In this document: positions 16,784 through 26,168 of the stretch, one piece after another
Position numbering within the stretch: position 1 is the stretch's first letter
Layout: each line of letters begins with the position of its first letter
Assembly: GCA_024227565.1 (NCBI GenBank)
Contig: JAAEUE010000136.1
Coordinates: 1-64,000, forward strand
DNA from: Alphaproteobacteria bacterium
Lineage (GTDB): Bacteria > Pseudomonadota > Alphaproteobacteria > Rhizobiales > CAJQND01
DNA length: 64,000 nt
Direction of reading: 5' to 3'
The notes under the pieces: generated by a model
The model's input: only the letters and a program-made list of their open reading frames with translations
What the model was told of the DNA's origin: nothing
Database searches by the model: none
Made by a program: the position numbers and the translations under genes

Positions 16784-18304
16784 TCAGGCATCGTCCTTCT
16801 TGCGCCGGAACAGCAACAAGAGCGGTGCCGTGGCCGCGGTCAGAATGGCGACAATCAGGAAGCTGTTGTTGTAGGCGATCATTGCGGCCTGGCGTGCGAT
16901 TTCGTTGTCGAATGCCTTGAGGCTTTCCAGATTGCTCAACGACCAATTGCCGCGCAGGGTGGTGTAGCGCCAGAGCTCGTTGAACGGGGTCACGTGCTCG
17001 GTCAAAAGGGCGTGGTTGATCTGGCTGTGCCGGGTGTGCAGGCCAATGATCATGGCGGTGCCAATGGCGTTGCCGATATCATAGGTCAGGTAAAACAAGG
17101 CAAACCCCTGGTTTTGAAGAGTGCCCTCCAGTTTGGAGAGCACGAGCCGGTTGAGCGGGGCCCACAGGAGGCTTGTTCCGATGCCTTGCAGGAAATTGGT
17201 CCACATCACTTCAAACGGCAGCACTTCCGGGGTCCAATAGGCCATGCGCCACGCTGGGATCAGGCTGAAGAGCAGCCCCAGGATGACCAGCGGGCGCGGG
17301 TCTACGCGCTCCTTGATCTGGGTCATGATGATGAGGCCCGAGATTGAGCCGAAGCCTCGAACGAACAAAAGCTCGCCGATCTCGATCGCCGGATAGCCCG
17401 CGATCTGCTGCAGCATGAGCGGCAGCAAAAGCAGCGGTAGGAAGATTACGGCCCCCATGACAAAGACCACCACCATGCCGAGGAGGAAGTTTCGGTCGGT
17501 CAAAAGTCTGCGGTCGATGAATGTGTTCTTGGCGGTGAAGGTGTGGGCGAAGAAGATGTAGAGCAGCAGTACGGAGAAGAAGGTTCCGGCGATAATCTCG
17601 TTGGAGGAGAACCAGTCCAGGTGCTCGGCGCGGGCCAGGGTGTATTGCAGAAGCGCGACACCGCAGATCAGGGAGGCAAAGCCAATCCAGTCGAGGCGCT
17701 GGGCGGTTCTTGGCGTTTTGGGGATCATGGCAAAGCCCAGGGCGAACACAGCCATGACCAGGGGAATGTTTGCATAAAAGATCCACGGCCACCCGAAGTG
17801 CTCGATTAAATATCCGCCAAGGGCAGGCGCCACCACATTGCCGGTGACGAACCCAAGCGCCCATAGCGCGGTGGCCTGGGTGTAGCGTTCTCGGGGGAAG
17901 GCGTTGACCACAATCAACTGGCCAAGAGACAAGAGCGGCGCCCCCGACAGCCCTTGGATGAGCCGCCAGAACACTTCGGCCTCTAGGGATGTGGCTGCGC
18001 CGCAGCCAACAAGCGAGATCGTGTAGCCGCCAAGCCCCCACAGGAAGAGCTCCTTGCGACCCACCTGCGAGGCCAGCCAGCCGATGGTGGCGGTCATGGC
18101 GGCGCCGCCGACCACGAAGGCGATCATGACCCAGGCGATCTGGTCGTTGGTGGCCGCAAAGGTTCCCTTCATATCGGGCAGGGCGACGCCAACGGAGTTC
18201 CATGTGAACGAGTAGGACCAAGTGCCCGCCGTGCCGCAAACCACAATCGCCCAGCGCTGAAAACCGGTGGGCAGGGATTGCTCTGATACGGCGACGTCAG
18301 TCAT
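16784..18304 (-). CDS. MFS drug-efflux permease, DHA2 family (EmrB type)
   Basis: A 506-residue membrane protein with about 14 transmembrane helices. The N-terminal segment (GVALPDMKGTFAATNDQIAW) has the DHA2 motif-C neighbourhood, and WxxxGFVTGNVVAPALGGYL lies near 150-170. EmrB-type permeases export hydrophobic toxic compounds with a membrane-fusion partner. Such a partner (EmrA-like) is encoded divergently 331 bp away, so the two probably form one pump. An outer-membrane channel gene is absent here. Confidence 0.88.
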   Translation of the reverse strand: MTDVAVSEQSLPTGFQRWAIVVCGTAGTWSYSFTWNSVGVALPDMKGTFAATNDQIAWVMIAFVVGGAAMTATIGWLASQVGRKELFLWGLGGYTISLVGCGAATSLEAEVFWRLIQGLSGAPLLSLGQLIVVNAFPRERYTQATALWALGFVTGNVVAPALGGYLIEHFGWPWIFYANIPLVMAVFALGFAMIPKTPRTAQRLDWIGFASLICGVALLQYTLARAEHLDWFSSNEIIAGTFFSVLLLYIFFAHTFTAKNTFIDRRLLTDRNFLLGMVVVFVMGAVIFLPLLLLPLMLQQIAGYPAIEIGELLFVRGFGSISGLIIMTQIKERVDPRPLVILGLLFSLIPAWRMAYWTPEVLPFEVMWTNFLQGIGTSLLWAPLNRLVLSKLEGTLQNQGFALFYLTYDIGNAIGTAMIIGLHTRHSQINHALLTEHVTPFNELWRYTTLRGNWSLSNLESLKAFDNEIARQAAMIAYNNSFLIVAILTAATAPLLLLFRRKKDDA

Positions 18305-18635
18305 TCTATTGGCGCAGCCTTTGCGTGAAAAAAACTAACCTGCAACATTCGAGATCTCGAGACCGGATGTCATTGTTGAATTGCATTTGCCTGCGAAACG
18401 GAATCCGTTAGTTCGTTTAAGCTTTTGAAAATGAATGTTTTTGGTTTTTTGTCATGCTTCACTAGATTGGCTAAGAGATAGGTAAGCAGTGTACGGTAAT
18501 AAGCGCATACCGCCAGCCCTATTCACTCTCAAAGAAACGTATGTTCTGCCAAATTTGCCTTGACCTTCGGCGCGAAAAGGAATCAGCTCAAGATTGGAGC
18601 TGTGCGCGGTGCGCATCGGCTCAGAGTATCAGCTT
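18305..18635. promoter_or_regulatory. Divergent promoter region of the efflux pair with two palindromes
   Basis: This 331-bp non-coding space separates the divergent EmrB-like and EmrA-like genes. It holds a perfect 12-bp palindrome, TCGAGATCTCGA (18349-18360), and a 13-bp inverted repeat, AACGGA-A-TCCGTT (18397-18409). Both lie close to the EmrB-like start and are plausible operator sites. The middle (18410-18480) is AT-rich. No regulator gene adjoins the pair, so the binding factor is unknown. Confidence 0.55.
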
Positions 18636-19688
18636 ATGACAAAGCGCAAGACCTCAATTCTACGTGGAATACTGCTCGGCATTGTGCCGATCGTGCTCAT
18701 TGTTGCCGGGGCGGCAATCTATGCCTCGGGCGGAAGATATGTCACCAGCGAAAATGCCTATGTGAAGGCAGACATCATCCAGATCAGCCCGGAGATTGAG
18801 GGTAGGGTTTCCGATGTGCTGGTTCGGGAGAACCAGAAGGTTTTCGGCGGACAGGTTCTCTTCCGGCTTGATCCACGGCCGTTTAAGATTGCTCTTGCAG
18901 AGGCCAAGGCTGAGCTGGCGAGCGTCCGGCATAAGATCGCTGCGTTTCGCGCCAGCTACGCAGAAGAACTGAGTGAGATTGAATCGGCCGAAGAGCGGGT
19001 GCGCTATTTGAAGCTGGAAGTGGTGCGCCAGGGCAAGCTGAAGACCACAGGCTTTGCGGCCGGGTCAAAACAGGAGAAGGCCGAGCACGAGCTCTCCATG
19101 GCCAAGCGCTCGGTTCAGTCGAGCCGGCAGCGGATCAACAAGGTTGTGGCGGAACTTGGCGGCGACCCTAAGCTTCCGGTGGAGCAACACCCTCTTTATC
19201 TGGCCGCTCTGGCAAAACAGGAGCGGGCAGAGCTTGATCTCAGCCGCGCCGAAGTTCGCGCGCCGGACGCAGGCCGCCTGAGCAAGGTAACCCTGCAAGG
19301 CGGCGAACATATTGAAGCGGGCAGTGCGGTGTTCGCGCTGGTGAAAACCGGCGATTATTGGGTTCAAGTGAACATCAAAGAGGTCAAGCTGACCCATATC
19401 ACGGTGGGCCAGAAGGCGACCGTGGTGCTGGATGCCTATCCGAACGTTACGTGGGACGCTGAGGTGGAGAGCATCAGCCCGGCAACCGGCGCTGAGTTTT
19501 CCTTGCTGCCGGCCCAGAATGCGACGGGCAATTGGGTGAAGGTTGTGCAGCGCGTGCCTCTGCGGCTCAAGCTGGTGCCGCGCCCAAGCTCACCGGCGCT
19601 CAGGGCCGGGATGACAGCCACCATCAGCATCGACACCGGACACGAGCGCAACTTGTCCGCAATCGCTGCGGATCTGTTGCCGAAGTAG
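18636..19688 (+). CDS. HlyD/EmrA-type membrane-fusion protein
   Basis: A 350-residue periplasmic adaptor. It has one N-terminal transmembrane helix (about 9-31), a biotinyl-lipoyl-like half-motif (about 45-85), a helical hairpin (about 85-185, with Lys/Glu-rich heptads), the second lipoyl half (about 205-235) and a beta-barrel domain. The ATG at 18636 opens directly into the membrane anchor. It is divergent from the DHA2 permease and should connect it to an outer-membrane channel encoded elsewhere. Confidence 0.88.
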   Translation: MTKRKTSILRGILLGIVPIVLIVAGAAIYASGGRYVTSENAYVKADIIQISPEIEGRVSDVLVRENQKVFGGQVLFRLDPRPFKIALAEAKAELASVRHKIAAFRASYAEELSEIESAEERVRYLKLEVVRQGKLKTTGFAAGSKQEKAEHELSMAKRSVQSSRQRINKVVAELGGDPKLPVEQHPLYLAALAKQERAELDLSRAEVRAPDAGRLSKVTLQGGEHIEAGSAVFALVKTGDYWVQVNIKEVKLTHITVGQKATVVLDAYPNVTWDAEVESISPATGAEFSLLPAQNATGNWVKVVQRVPLRLKLVPRPSSPALRAGMTATISIDTGHERNLSAIAADLLPK

Positions 19689-19696
19689 AGCTGAGC

Positions 19697-20719
19697 TTAA
19701 GCGTTCCCGGTCATCTGCCGACGCCGTTCCTTGAACTTCTGGTGGGAGGCGTCCGTTCCGTCATGGAACGAGCCGAACCACTTGTCCCAGGGCACTTCCA
19801 GGTTGCCGTAGTTGCACTCAAAATAGCGGTGATGCATCTGGTGGTGGAAGGTGCCCAGCGCCAGCCGGCTCCTGTCTTTCACCACCATGCCTTCAAAGCC
19901 GGTGTGTGATGTTGCGGCTGTGAGGGCCTGGTGCTGCATGTGGAACAGGATGTGGATCGGGTGGGCGGGCAGAACCCAGTGGATCAGGATTGAGGAGAAG
20001 AACAACAGGTGTTCCACAGGGTGCATGGAGAGGCCGGACCAGGGGCCCACGTTGGTGTTGCGGTGGTGCAGCGCGTGCACGGCCTTATACAGCGGCGGCC
20101 AATGGATCAGGCGGTGGATCCAGTAGAAGTGAAATGAGATCCACATCGGCGTCAGCACGAAGAGGGCGATGAACCATACCGGGTTGGTGCTCCAGGCCAG
20201 CATGGGCGCATAACCGTTGGCCATGCCCCAGAACATCAGCGCCTCATAGGCGGTCCAGAAGGCGACGCCGCTGCCGAGCGACCAGAACATGTTGTCGAAG
20301 AGCTGGCTCTTGAACGTGAAGGCGCGGCTGGGGGCTTTCAGCTCGCGTGTATCATACTGCAGGTTCTGGTGCTGGCGCCGCCAGGTGTAGAAATACAAAT
20401 GCAACCCTCCGGCCACGCAGAGCAGGAGGATGAAGTTCCGCACATACATTTCGGCAATCCAACCAAATGCCATCGTCTTGCTCTCCTCCAGGCCGGGTTG
20501 GAACCAGAACCACGAGATGCAGGCAACAGTGACCAGGATGGAATTTTCCGCAATCGCAAACCATCTGTCGGAGACCCACTTGAGATAGTTCAACGGTTTA
20601 GGTGGCCAGGTGAACAAAGGCGAGGCCTGCACCGGCACGGCTGGAATATGATGCCACTGCCGCGCTAGGGCGCTCTGTTTAGGCGCGCTTGTGCTGCCGG
20701 TTGTTTCCTGAAGAGCCAT
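19697..20719 (-). CDS. Sterol-desaturase-family membrane hydroxylase (di-iron)
   Basis: A 340-residue integral membrane protein of the FA_hydroxylase family. The histidine clusters are HRLIH, HALHHR, HPVEH and HHQMHHR, placed between transmembrane spans as in sterol desaturases and alkylglycerol monooxygenases. Bacterial members hydroxylate or desaturate membrane lipids; the substrate is not evident. The start at 20719 has GAGGGATGGG just upstream; an ATG 15 bases earlier is also possible. It is divergent from a LysR gene, which is a likely regulator. Confidence 0.8.
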   Translation of the reverse strand: MALQETTGSTSAPKQSALARQWHHIPAVPVQASPLFTWPPKPLNYLKWVSDRWFAIAENSILVTVACISWFWFQPGLEESKTMAFGWIAEMYVRNFILLLCVAGGLHLYFYTWRRQHQNLQYDTRELKAPSRAFTFKSQLFDNMFWSLGSGVAFWTAYEALMFWGMANGYAPMLAWSTNPVWFIALFVLTPMWISFHFYWIHRLIHWPPLYKAVHALHHRNTNVGPWSGLSMHPVEHLLFFSSILIHWVLPAHPIHILFHMQHQALTAATSHTGFEGMVVKDRSRLALGTFHHQMHHRYFECNYGNLEVPWDKWFGSFHDGTDASHQKFKERRRQMTGNA

Positions 20720-20830
20720 CGTCCCATCCCTCATGTTCCGTGGGGGGCGTTGTCTCACGGTACCTAAAATTTGAAAAATAGAACTTTATGAGCGATAACA
20801 TCAGAAATTTTGATGTTTAAGGTTTCTCCC

Positions 20831-21763
20831 ATGCGGGTTTCGATTAAATCGCTGCACTATTTTCTTTCAGCTGCCGAGCGCGGCTCAATCTCTAAGGCAG
20901 CCGAGGTGCACAACGTGGTGCCGTCTGCCGTTTCCAGCGCCATTGAGCTTGTGGAGGCTGAGTTTGAACTGAAGCTCGTGCAGAGATACCCGGCCAAGGG
21001 CATCAGACCGACGGCGGCGGGCAAGGCGATGATGCGCAAGATCCGCCATCTGGTTGAAGAGTACGACAGCTTGCTGCTGGAGGGCGCTGAGCTGCGCACG
21101 GCCCTCTCGGGCAACCTGTCGGTGGGCTATTATGCTCCTGTGGCGCCGGCGTTCCTGCCGGCCATTGTTGGACCTCTGGTCCAGGATCATCCCGGGGTCA
21201 CGCTGAGCCTTGCAGAGGTGGACAACGAGCGTGCCCAGTCCGGATTGCTCAACGGAGAGTATGATCTGATCTTGTTTGTTGCAGAGAACGTGCGGACGGG
21301 GATTGCCTACGAGACCCTGATCGAGGCGCCGCCATATGTGCTCGTTCCGCAGGGACATTCCACGGCCAGCAAACAGTTTGTTGATCTGGCGGAGCTTCGC
21401 GAGGAGCCGCTGGTGCTCTTGGACTTGCCCGTAACCAACGAATATTACCGCGGTCTGTTGGAAGAGGCGGGAGGGGGCGCTAACGTCGTCGCCACCGCGT
21501 CCACCCATGAAATGGTGCGCAGCATGGTGGGGGCTGGGGTTGGTTGCTCGATTCTGAACATGCTGCCCGCCAGTTCTGTGACCTATGCTGGAGACGAGGT
21601 GACGGCCGTGCCCATCCGATCGGACGTTGCGCCGCTGAAACTGGCTCTGGGCCATCTTGGCGGCAAACCGCGCAGATTGATCCAGGCCTTTATCGATGCC
21701 GCGCATGGCTACTTTGAAAGCAGTGCTGCGAGCGATCTGACTGTTACCTACAAGGCCGCCTGA
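20831..21763 (+). CDS. LysR-family transcriptional regulator
   Basis: A 310-residue LysR-type regulator. The helix-turn-helix is at about 4-60 (IKSLHYFLSAAERGSISKAA) and the effector-binding domain at about 92-295. The ATG at 20831 is preferred because AAGG sits 8 bases before it; ATGs at 20810 and 20813 are also in frame. By its divergent position it probably controls the sterol-desaturase-like gene. The aminotransferase gene lies convergent 9 bp downstream. The effector is unknown. Confidence 0.88.
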   Translation: MRVSIKSLHYFLSAAERGSISKAAEVHNVVPSAVSSAIELVEAEFELKLVQRYPAKGIRPTAAGKAMMRKIRHLVEEYDSLLLEGAELRTALSGNLSVGYYAPVAPAFLPAIVGPLVQDHPGVTLSLAEVDNERAQSGLLNGEYDLILFVAENVRTGIAYETLIEAPPYVLVPQGHSTASKQFVDLAELREEPLVLLDLPVTNEYYRGLLEEAGGGANVVATASTHEMVRSMVGAGVGCSILNMLPASSVTYAGDEVTAVPIRSDVAPLKLALGHLGGKPRRLIQAFIDAAHGYFESSAASDLTVTYKAA

Positions 21764-21772
21764 GAGGTGGCA

Positions 21773-22978
21773 TCAGCTCAGGAGGCCAAGGGCTTCCTTC
21801 ATGCGGCCGATACCCTTCTCGATATCTTCCTCGCTGCAGGCAAACGACATCCTGAGGCAATCTGGGTCGCCGAAGGCACCGCCTGGCACTGTGGCCACGT
21901 CGTGTTCGTCCAGCAGCCACATGCAAAGATCTTCAACCGTCTCGACCCGGTGGTTGCCTGCGGTCTTGCCGAGGTGCGCTGAAACATCAGGGAATATATA
22001 GAACGTGCCATTGGGCGGGCGCACGCTCACGCCTGGAATATCCGCCAATAGCCTGGAGATGAGATCGCGGCGCGAATGATACGACGCTGTCATCTTGCGG
22101 CACTCCTCGCGGCTTTCGCCCAAGGCGATGACGCCCGCCATCTGAACGAAGGCGTTGGCCCCGGCGGTGAAGGTGCCTTGAACCTTGGCACAGGCCTTGG
22201 CGACGGGGAATGCGGCGGCCAGGAAGCCCAGGCGCCAGCCGGTCATGGCAAAGCCCTTTGAAAAGCCATTGATGGTGATGGTGCGCTCGCGCATGCCCTC
22301 CAGCGTGCCGAACGACACGTGTGGCTTGTCGAATACGATATACTCGTAGATCTCATCGGACATGACCATCATGCGCGGGTGCTTGCGCACGATGGCGGCG
22401 AGCGCTTCCAGTTCGTCCCTGGTATAGACGGCGCCCGACGGGTTGCATGGATTGGAGAAGATCAAGAGCTTGGTGCGGTCTGTTACGGCAGCTTCAAGGG
22501 CAGCCGGGGTCATTTTGAAGCCGTCCTTGGAGGTGGTCTTTAAGATCACCGGCTTGCCGCCGGCCATGACCGATATGCCCTCATACGCCACCCAGAAAGG
22601 CGTTGGCATAATCACCTCATCGTTTGGGTCCAAAAGGGCGAAGGCGGCGTTGGTGATGGCCTGTTTGGCGCCGTTGGTGATGACGATTTCATCTGTGCTG
22701 TAGGTCAGGCCGTTTTCCGCCTTGAGCTTGGCTGAGAGCGCCTCGCGGAGCTGGGGCATGCCGGGCATGGGCGAATAGTGGGTGAAGCCGGCATCCATGG
22801 CATCGGTCGCGGCTTGCTTGATGAATTGGGGCGTGTCGAAGTCCGGCTCCCCAATGGTCAGGCTCACCACGTCGCGGCCCTTGGATTTCAGATCGCGGGC
22901 CCGCTGGGCCATCTTTATGATGATGGAATCCTCAACGCCGCGGGTGCTCTTGGAGAGGATTTGGTCAAAATCGGTCAT
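21773..22978 (-). CDS. Class I/II pyridoxal-phosphate aminotransferase (aspartate aminotransferase-like)
   Basis: A 401-residue fold-type I aminotransferase. The PLP lysine is K241 in NGFSKGFAMTGWR, the NPCNPSG motif (176-182) and SDEIYE segment are intact, and the length is standard for subgroup I-gamma. It should exchange an amino group between an amino acid (Asp, Ala or an aromatic) and 2-oxoglutarate. It is 24 bp downstream of the MetF-like gene on the same strand. That pairing hints at a one-carbon or glyoxylate/serine link, but this is inference only. Confidence 0.88.
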   Translation of the reverse strand: MTDFDQILSKSTRGVEDSIIIKMAQRARDLKSKGRDVVSLTIGEPDFDTPQFIKQAATDAMDAGFTHYSPMPGMPQLREALSAKLKAENGLTYSTDEIVITNGAKQAITNAAFALLDPNDEVIMPTPFWVAYEGISVMAGGKPVILKTTSKDGFKMTPAALEAAVTDRTKLLIFSNPCNPSGAVYTRDELEALAAIVRKHPRMMVMSDEIYEYIVFDKPHVSFGTLEGMRERTITINGFSKGFAMTGWRLGFLAAAFPVAKACAKVQGTFTAGANAFVQMAGVIALGESREECRKMTASYHSRRDLISRLLADIPGVSVRPPNGTFYIFPDVSAHLGKTAGNHRVETVEDLCMWLLDEHDVATVPGGAFGDPDCLRMSFACSEEDIEKGIGRMKEALGLLS

Positions 22979-23002
22979 GCCGGATTTGCCTTCAGGTTTG
23001 GG

Positions 23003-23899
23003 TTAGCGCAAGCCGGACATGCGAATGGTCTCGGCAATCGCCTTGCCGCCTTGCATGGGGGCCATAATGTGTACGCCAGCGATGCCGTCAATGTTTTGAT
23101 AGGCTTCCATCAGCTCCACACAAATTTTGCGCCCTTCAGCCTTCTGGTCCTCAGCGGCATCGAGCCGTTCGATGATGTGGTCTGGAATGGTGACACCGAA
23201 CAGGTTCTCATCCATGAAGCGGGCCTGTTTCGATGAGGCGAGGGGGCCGATGCCCACAACGAACTTCAGCTTGTCGGTCACGCCATGTTCGCGCAGGCGG
23301 GCGAAATAGCGCTCCGCAACACCGGTGTCGAAACAGAACTGTGTTTGCGCGAATTCAGCCCCGGACTCAATCTTGGACTCCAGACCGGTCGGAGCCCAAT
23401 CGGGTTTGGGGTCCATGGGCATGTCGGCGCAGGCGATGAAGAAATCTGGCGCCGGTTTGATTTCCCGGCCGGATGGCAACTTGGCCTCATCGCGCATCAT
23501 GCGGGCAAGGTCCATGACGCCGCGCGAATCAAGATCGTAAACGCCGGTGGCCTCAGGCATGTCACCGCCCTTGGGGTCATCGCCGTGGAGCACCAGCATA
23601 TTGTGCACGCCCATGGCGGAGGCGCCCAGAAGGTCTGAGGCCAGGCCAATGCGGTTCCGGTCGCGGCAGGTGAGCTGCATGATGGGCTCAATGCCTTCAG
23701 CGGCCATGATCGCTCCGCAGGCGATGCTCGACATGGCTGCGCGCGCACCGGCGCCATCTGTGATGTTGACCGCGTCTGCCAGGCCCTTCAGCGGCTCTGC
23801 GCGGGCAAGTACCGCCTCGGTGGAGGCGCCCAGCGGCGGTGTGATTTCAGCGGTGATCACAAAATCGCCGCGCCCAAGTTTGTCCCTCAACGCGTCCAT
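23003..23899 (-). CDS. Methylenetetrahydrofolate reductase-like protein (MetF family)
   Basis: A 298-residue TIM-barrel protein. The start at 23899 has AAGGGA upstream and gives MDALRDKLGRGDF, a normal MetF-family opening; 26 further codons upstream are unlikely. Conserved segments include ITAEITPPLG (about 15-24), NITDG, MQLTCRDRNR and LVLHGDDPKGG. MetF proteins use FAD to reduce methylene-THF; this branch is often found outside methionine operons and may act in C1 degradation. It is divergent from the hydroxypyruvate isomerase gene. Confidence 0.82.
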   Translation of the reverse strand: MDALRDKLGRGDFVITAEITPPLGASTEAVLARAEPLKGLADAVNITDGAGARAAMSSIACGAIMAAEGIEPIMQLTCRDRNRIGLASDLLGASAMGVHNMLVLHGDDPKGGDMPEATGVYDLDSRGVMDLARMMRDEAKLPSGREIKPAPDFFIACADMPMDPKPDWAPTGLESKIESGAEFAQTQFCFDTGVAERYFARLREHGVTDKLKFVVGIGPLASSKQARFMDENLFGVTIPDHIIERLDAAEDQKAEGRKICVELMEAYQNIDGIAGVHIMAPMQGGKAIAETIRMSGLR

Positions 23900-24032
23900 G
23901 CGTTCGTCCCTTTTTTGAAAGTGGTTTTCGGGATGGTGTTCGATCAAACGTCCAGCCAAATTCTCAGGGCCGAACATTGCCTCATGGGGGCAATCGGTTC
24001 AAGGTGCGTTTGCGGCATAACACGAGGCAATC

Positions 24033-24809
24033 ATGACGAAATTTTCTGCAAACCTTGGATTTTTGTGGACCGAGCTTGAACTGCCCAAGGCAATTCTGGC
24101 AGCGCACGATGCAGGGTTTGAGGCGGTGGAGTGCCACTTCCCCTACGATGTGCCCGAAGAGGACGTGTGCAAGGCGCTGGAGGCAACCGGCCTGCCCATG
24201 GTGGGGCTCAACACTGTGCGGGGTGACACCGAGGCAGGGGAGTTCGGATTGGCCGCTTTGCCGGGTGCTGAGGAGCGTGCGCGGGCGGCGATCGATCAGG
24301 CGATCGCCTATGCGGCGGCAACCGGCACATTCAACGTTCATGTCATGGCCGGACAGTCGGCCTCCAGGGATGGGGCGCACGAGGTGTTTGTGGAGAACCT
24401 GCGCTACGCCGCAGACCGCGCTGCGGCAGCGGGCGTTGGCATTCTCATAGAGCCCATCAACCGGCGCGACGTGCCGGAGTACTTTCTTAGCAATGTGGAC
24501 CAAGCAGCAAAGATCATTGAAGAAATTGGAGTGCCAAATCTCAAGATGATGTTTGACTGCTATCACATCCAAATCATGCAAGGCGATCTGACAAAGCGTC
24601 TCGAAGCTCACTTGCCCTTGATTGCCCACGTGCAGATTGCCGGCGTGCCGGGGCGCAACGAACCAGATACAGGCGAGGTTGCCTATCCGTGGCTGTTGGG
24701 CGCGCTGGATGACCTGGGGTACACAGGTTTTGTGGGGGCTGAATATGTGCCGCTTGACACAACCCAGGCCGGATTGTCGTGGTTGGAGGCATACGCGGTC
24801 ACCCCATGA
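24033..24809 (+). CDS. hyi: Hydroxypyruvate isomerase family protein
   Basis: A 258-residue TIM-barrel isomerase of the xylose-isomerase-like superfamily. The metal and acid residues expected for Hyi are seen in LIEPIN (Glu), FDCYHIQI (Asp/His), HVQIAG and GAEYVP. It should interconvert hydroxypyruvate and tartronate semialdehyde in glyoxylate metabolism. The length is standard. Its 3' end overlaps the convergent DUF2306 gene by 11 bp. The usual partners (glyoxylate carboligase, tartronate semialdehyde reductase) are not adjacent, so related keto-sugar isomerase activity remains possible. Confidence 0.82.
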   Translation: MTKFSANLGFLWTELELPKAILAAHDAGFEAVECHFPYDVPEEDVCKALEATGLPMVGLNTVRGDTEAGEFGLAALPGAEERARAAIDQAIAYAAATGTFNVHVMAGQSASRDGAHEVFVENLRYAADRAAAAGVGILIEPINRRDVPEYFLSNVDQAAKIIEEIGVPNLKMMFDCYHIQIMQGDLTKRLEAHLPLIAHVQIAGVPGRNEPDTGEVAYPWLLGALDDLGYTGFVGAEYVPLDTTQAGLSWLEAYAVTP

Positions 24810-25191
24810 ACATGCGCCACATCAGGCGGCCCGGCACGAAGGTGAAGGCGCCGGCAACACCCAGGCCGAGCACGGCGGTCGTCACCATTGATCTCACATG
24901 AGCCCGGCGATCGCCCAGGCGGGCAGCACGAAATCCGCTGACAAGACCAAACAAGGTCACCACCGAGAGAATATGGATGTAGCTGAACCGGCCTGCATTC
25001 AGCTCCAGGATGAAAAAAGATGACAGGGCGGTCAGCCCCATTGCTGCGGCAGCGGCGCGGCCCAGCCATCTATGCGTGGGCGTTCCTTTTTTGTAGATTG
25101 CAAGCGCTACGGTGGCGCAGATTGCGGTGAGGGCGAAGGCGACATGGATTTGCACCATTGGCGAAGCAATCAAAAGGGGGGCGATGTTCAT
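24799..25191 (-). CDS. DUF2306 membrane protein
   Basis: A 130-residue inner-membrane protein with four predicted helices. The opening (SPMVQIHVAFALTA), the polar loop KKGTPTHRWLGR and the His in YIHI are typical of DUF2306, which resembles small heme-type or sensor membrane proteins. The start at 25191 was chosen over upstream frames. It is divergent from a membrane-bound LytTR gene 90 bp away, a pairing that suggests regulation by it. Function is unknown. Confidence 0.78.
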   Translation of the reverse strand: MNIAPLLIASPMVQIHVAFALTAICATVALAIYKKGTPTHRWLGRAAAAAMGLTALSSFFILELNAGRFSYIHILSVVTLFGLVSGFRAARLGDRRAHVRSMVTTAVLGLGVAGAFTFVPGRLMWRMFMG

Positions 25192-25281
25192 CTTTGGTCT
25201 CTCACTAGGGCAGTGGTTTGGATGCTTCAGAGACCGTGCACCCGGGCCAGTCTGGCTGGGAATCAAGGTTACGCAGAGTGA

Positions 25282-26112
25282 ATGGATAGCTTCGTGAAAC
25301 AGCCAACACTGCAGTTCGCGCTTCGTGAATTGACATCCATTATCCGTCGTCCGCGCTTGTGGATCGTGTTTGCGATCGTCTGCGCCATCTTCGCGCTGAC
25401 CGGCCCGTTTGGCACTTTTGAGAGCCTCAAGTTCCCCGCGCGCCTTGGCTATTGGGTCATTGTCCAGATCCTGACCTGGGGCATTGCGCTGGCTGTGATT
25501 TCCTTTTGCGGTGCCGTGCGTCAGAAACCGGCGTTTTCAGACATGGCAACCGTTTTGGTGGGGGCACTGTTTGCGGCGGTGCCGATTGGCCTTGTTGTGG
25601 AACTGGTGGGCGCGCAAGTGTTTGCCCGCCCGCTGACCCTGGCTGGCACGGTATGGCAGATCGCATTGTCGGCACCAATCTCAGTGCTGCTGGGATTGCT
25701 CGCAACCTTGTTTCTTCAAGAGGCCGCGCCGGAACTGGCCGCGCCTGCTCGTGGAGCCAAACCGGGAGAAAAACTGCTGCGCCGATTGCCTGCCGAGAAA
25801 CGAGGAACGCTGCTCTATCTGTCCATGCAGGATCATTACGTGGAGGTGGTGACAATCAAGGGAGCAGCGCTCATCCTGCTCCGCTTTCAGGAAGCGTTGG
25901 ATGAGTTGAAGGGTTATGAGGGTTTGCAAATACACCGATCCCACTGGGCGGCGTTTGATGCGGTTGAAGAGTTGCAGCGTGAGGGCGGAAAACTGCTCCT
26001 AAAGATGCGGGATGGAACATCGTTGCCGGTCAGCCGCAGCTTTGCCAAACCGGTACGTGAGGCTCTCGAGGCGCGTGTTGCTGACAGGAGGTTGTCAGGA
26101 GAGACACATTAG
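25282..26112 (+). CDS. Membrane-anchored LytTR-domain transcription regulator
   Basis: A 276-residue protein with four transmembrane helices (about 27-47, 55-78, 88-110, 122-145) and a C-terminal LytTR DNA-binding domain (about 172-262). Typical LytTR features are YLSMQDHYVEVVT, the IHRSHW segment and a final basic helix. It has no response-regulator receiver domain, so the signal is probably sensed in the membrane. Its likely target is the divergent DUF2306 gene. Such membrane-LytTR/small-membrane-protein pairs can regulate each other. Confidence 0.85.
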   Translation: MDSFVKQPTLQFALRELTSIIRRPRLWIVFAIVCAIFALTGPFGTFESLKFPARLGYWVIVQILTWGIALAVISFCGAVRQKPAFSDMATVLVGALFAAVPIGLVVELVGAQVFARPLTLAGTVWQIALSAPISVLLGLLATLFLQEAAPELAAPARGAKPGEKLLRRLPAEKRGTLLYLSMQDHYVEVVTIKGAALILLRFQEALDELKGYEGLQIHRSHWAAFDAVEELQREGGKLLLKMRDGTSLPVSRSFAKPVREALEARVADRRLSGETH

Positions 26113-26168
26113 GATTGCCATAATGGGCGAACCACATCACCGCCTCCACAATTTCATGAGGAACTGCA

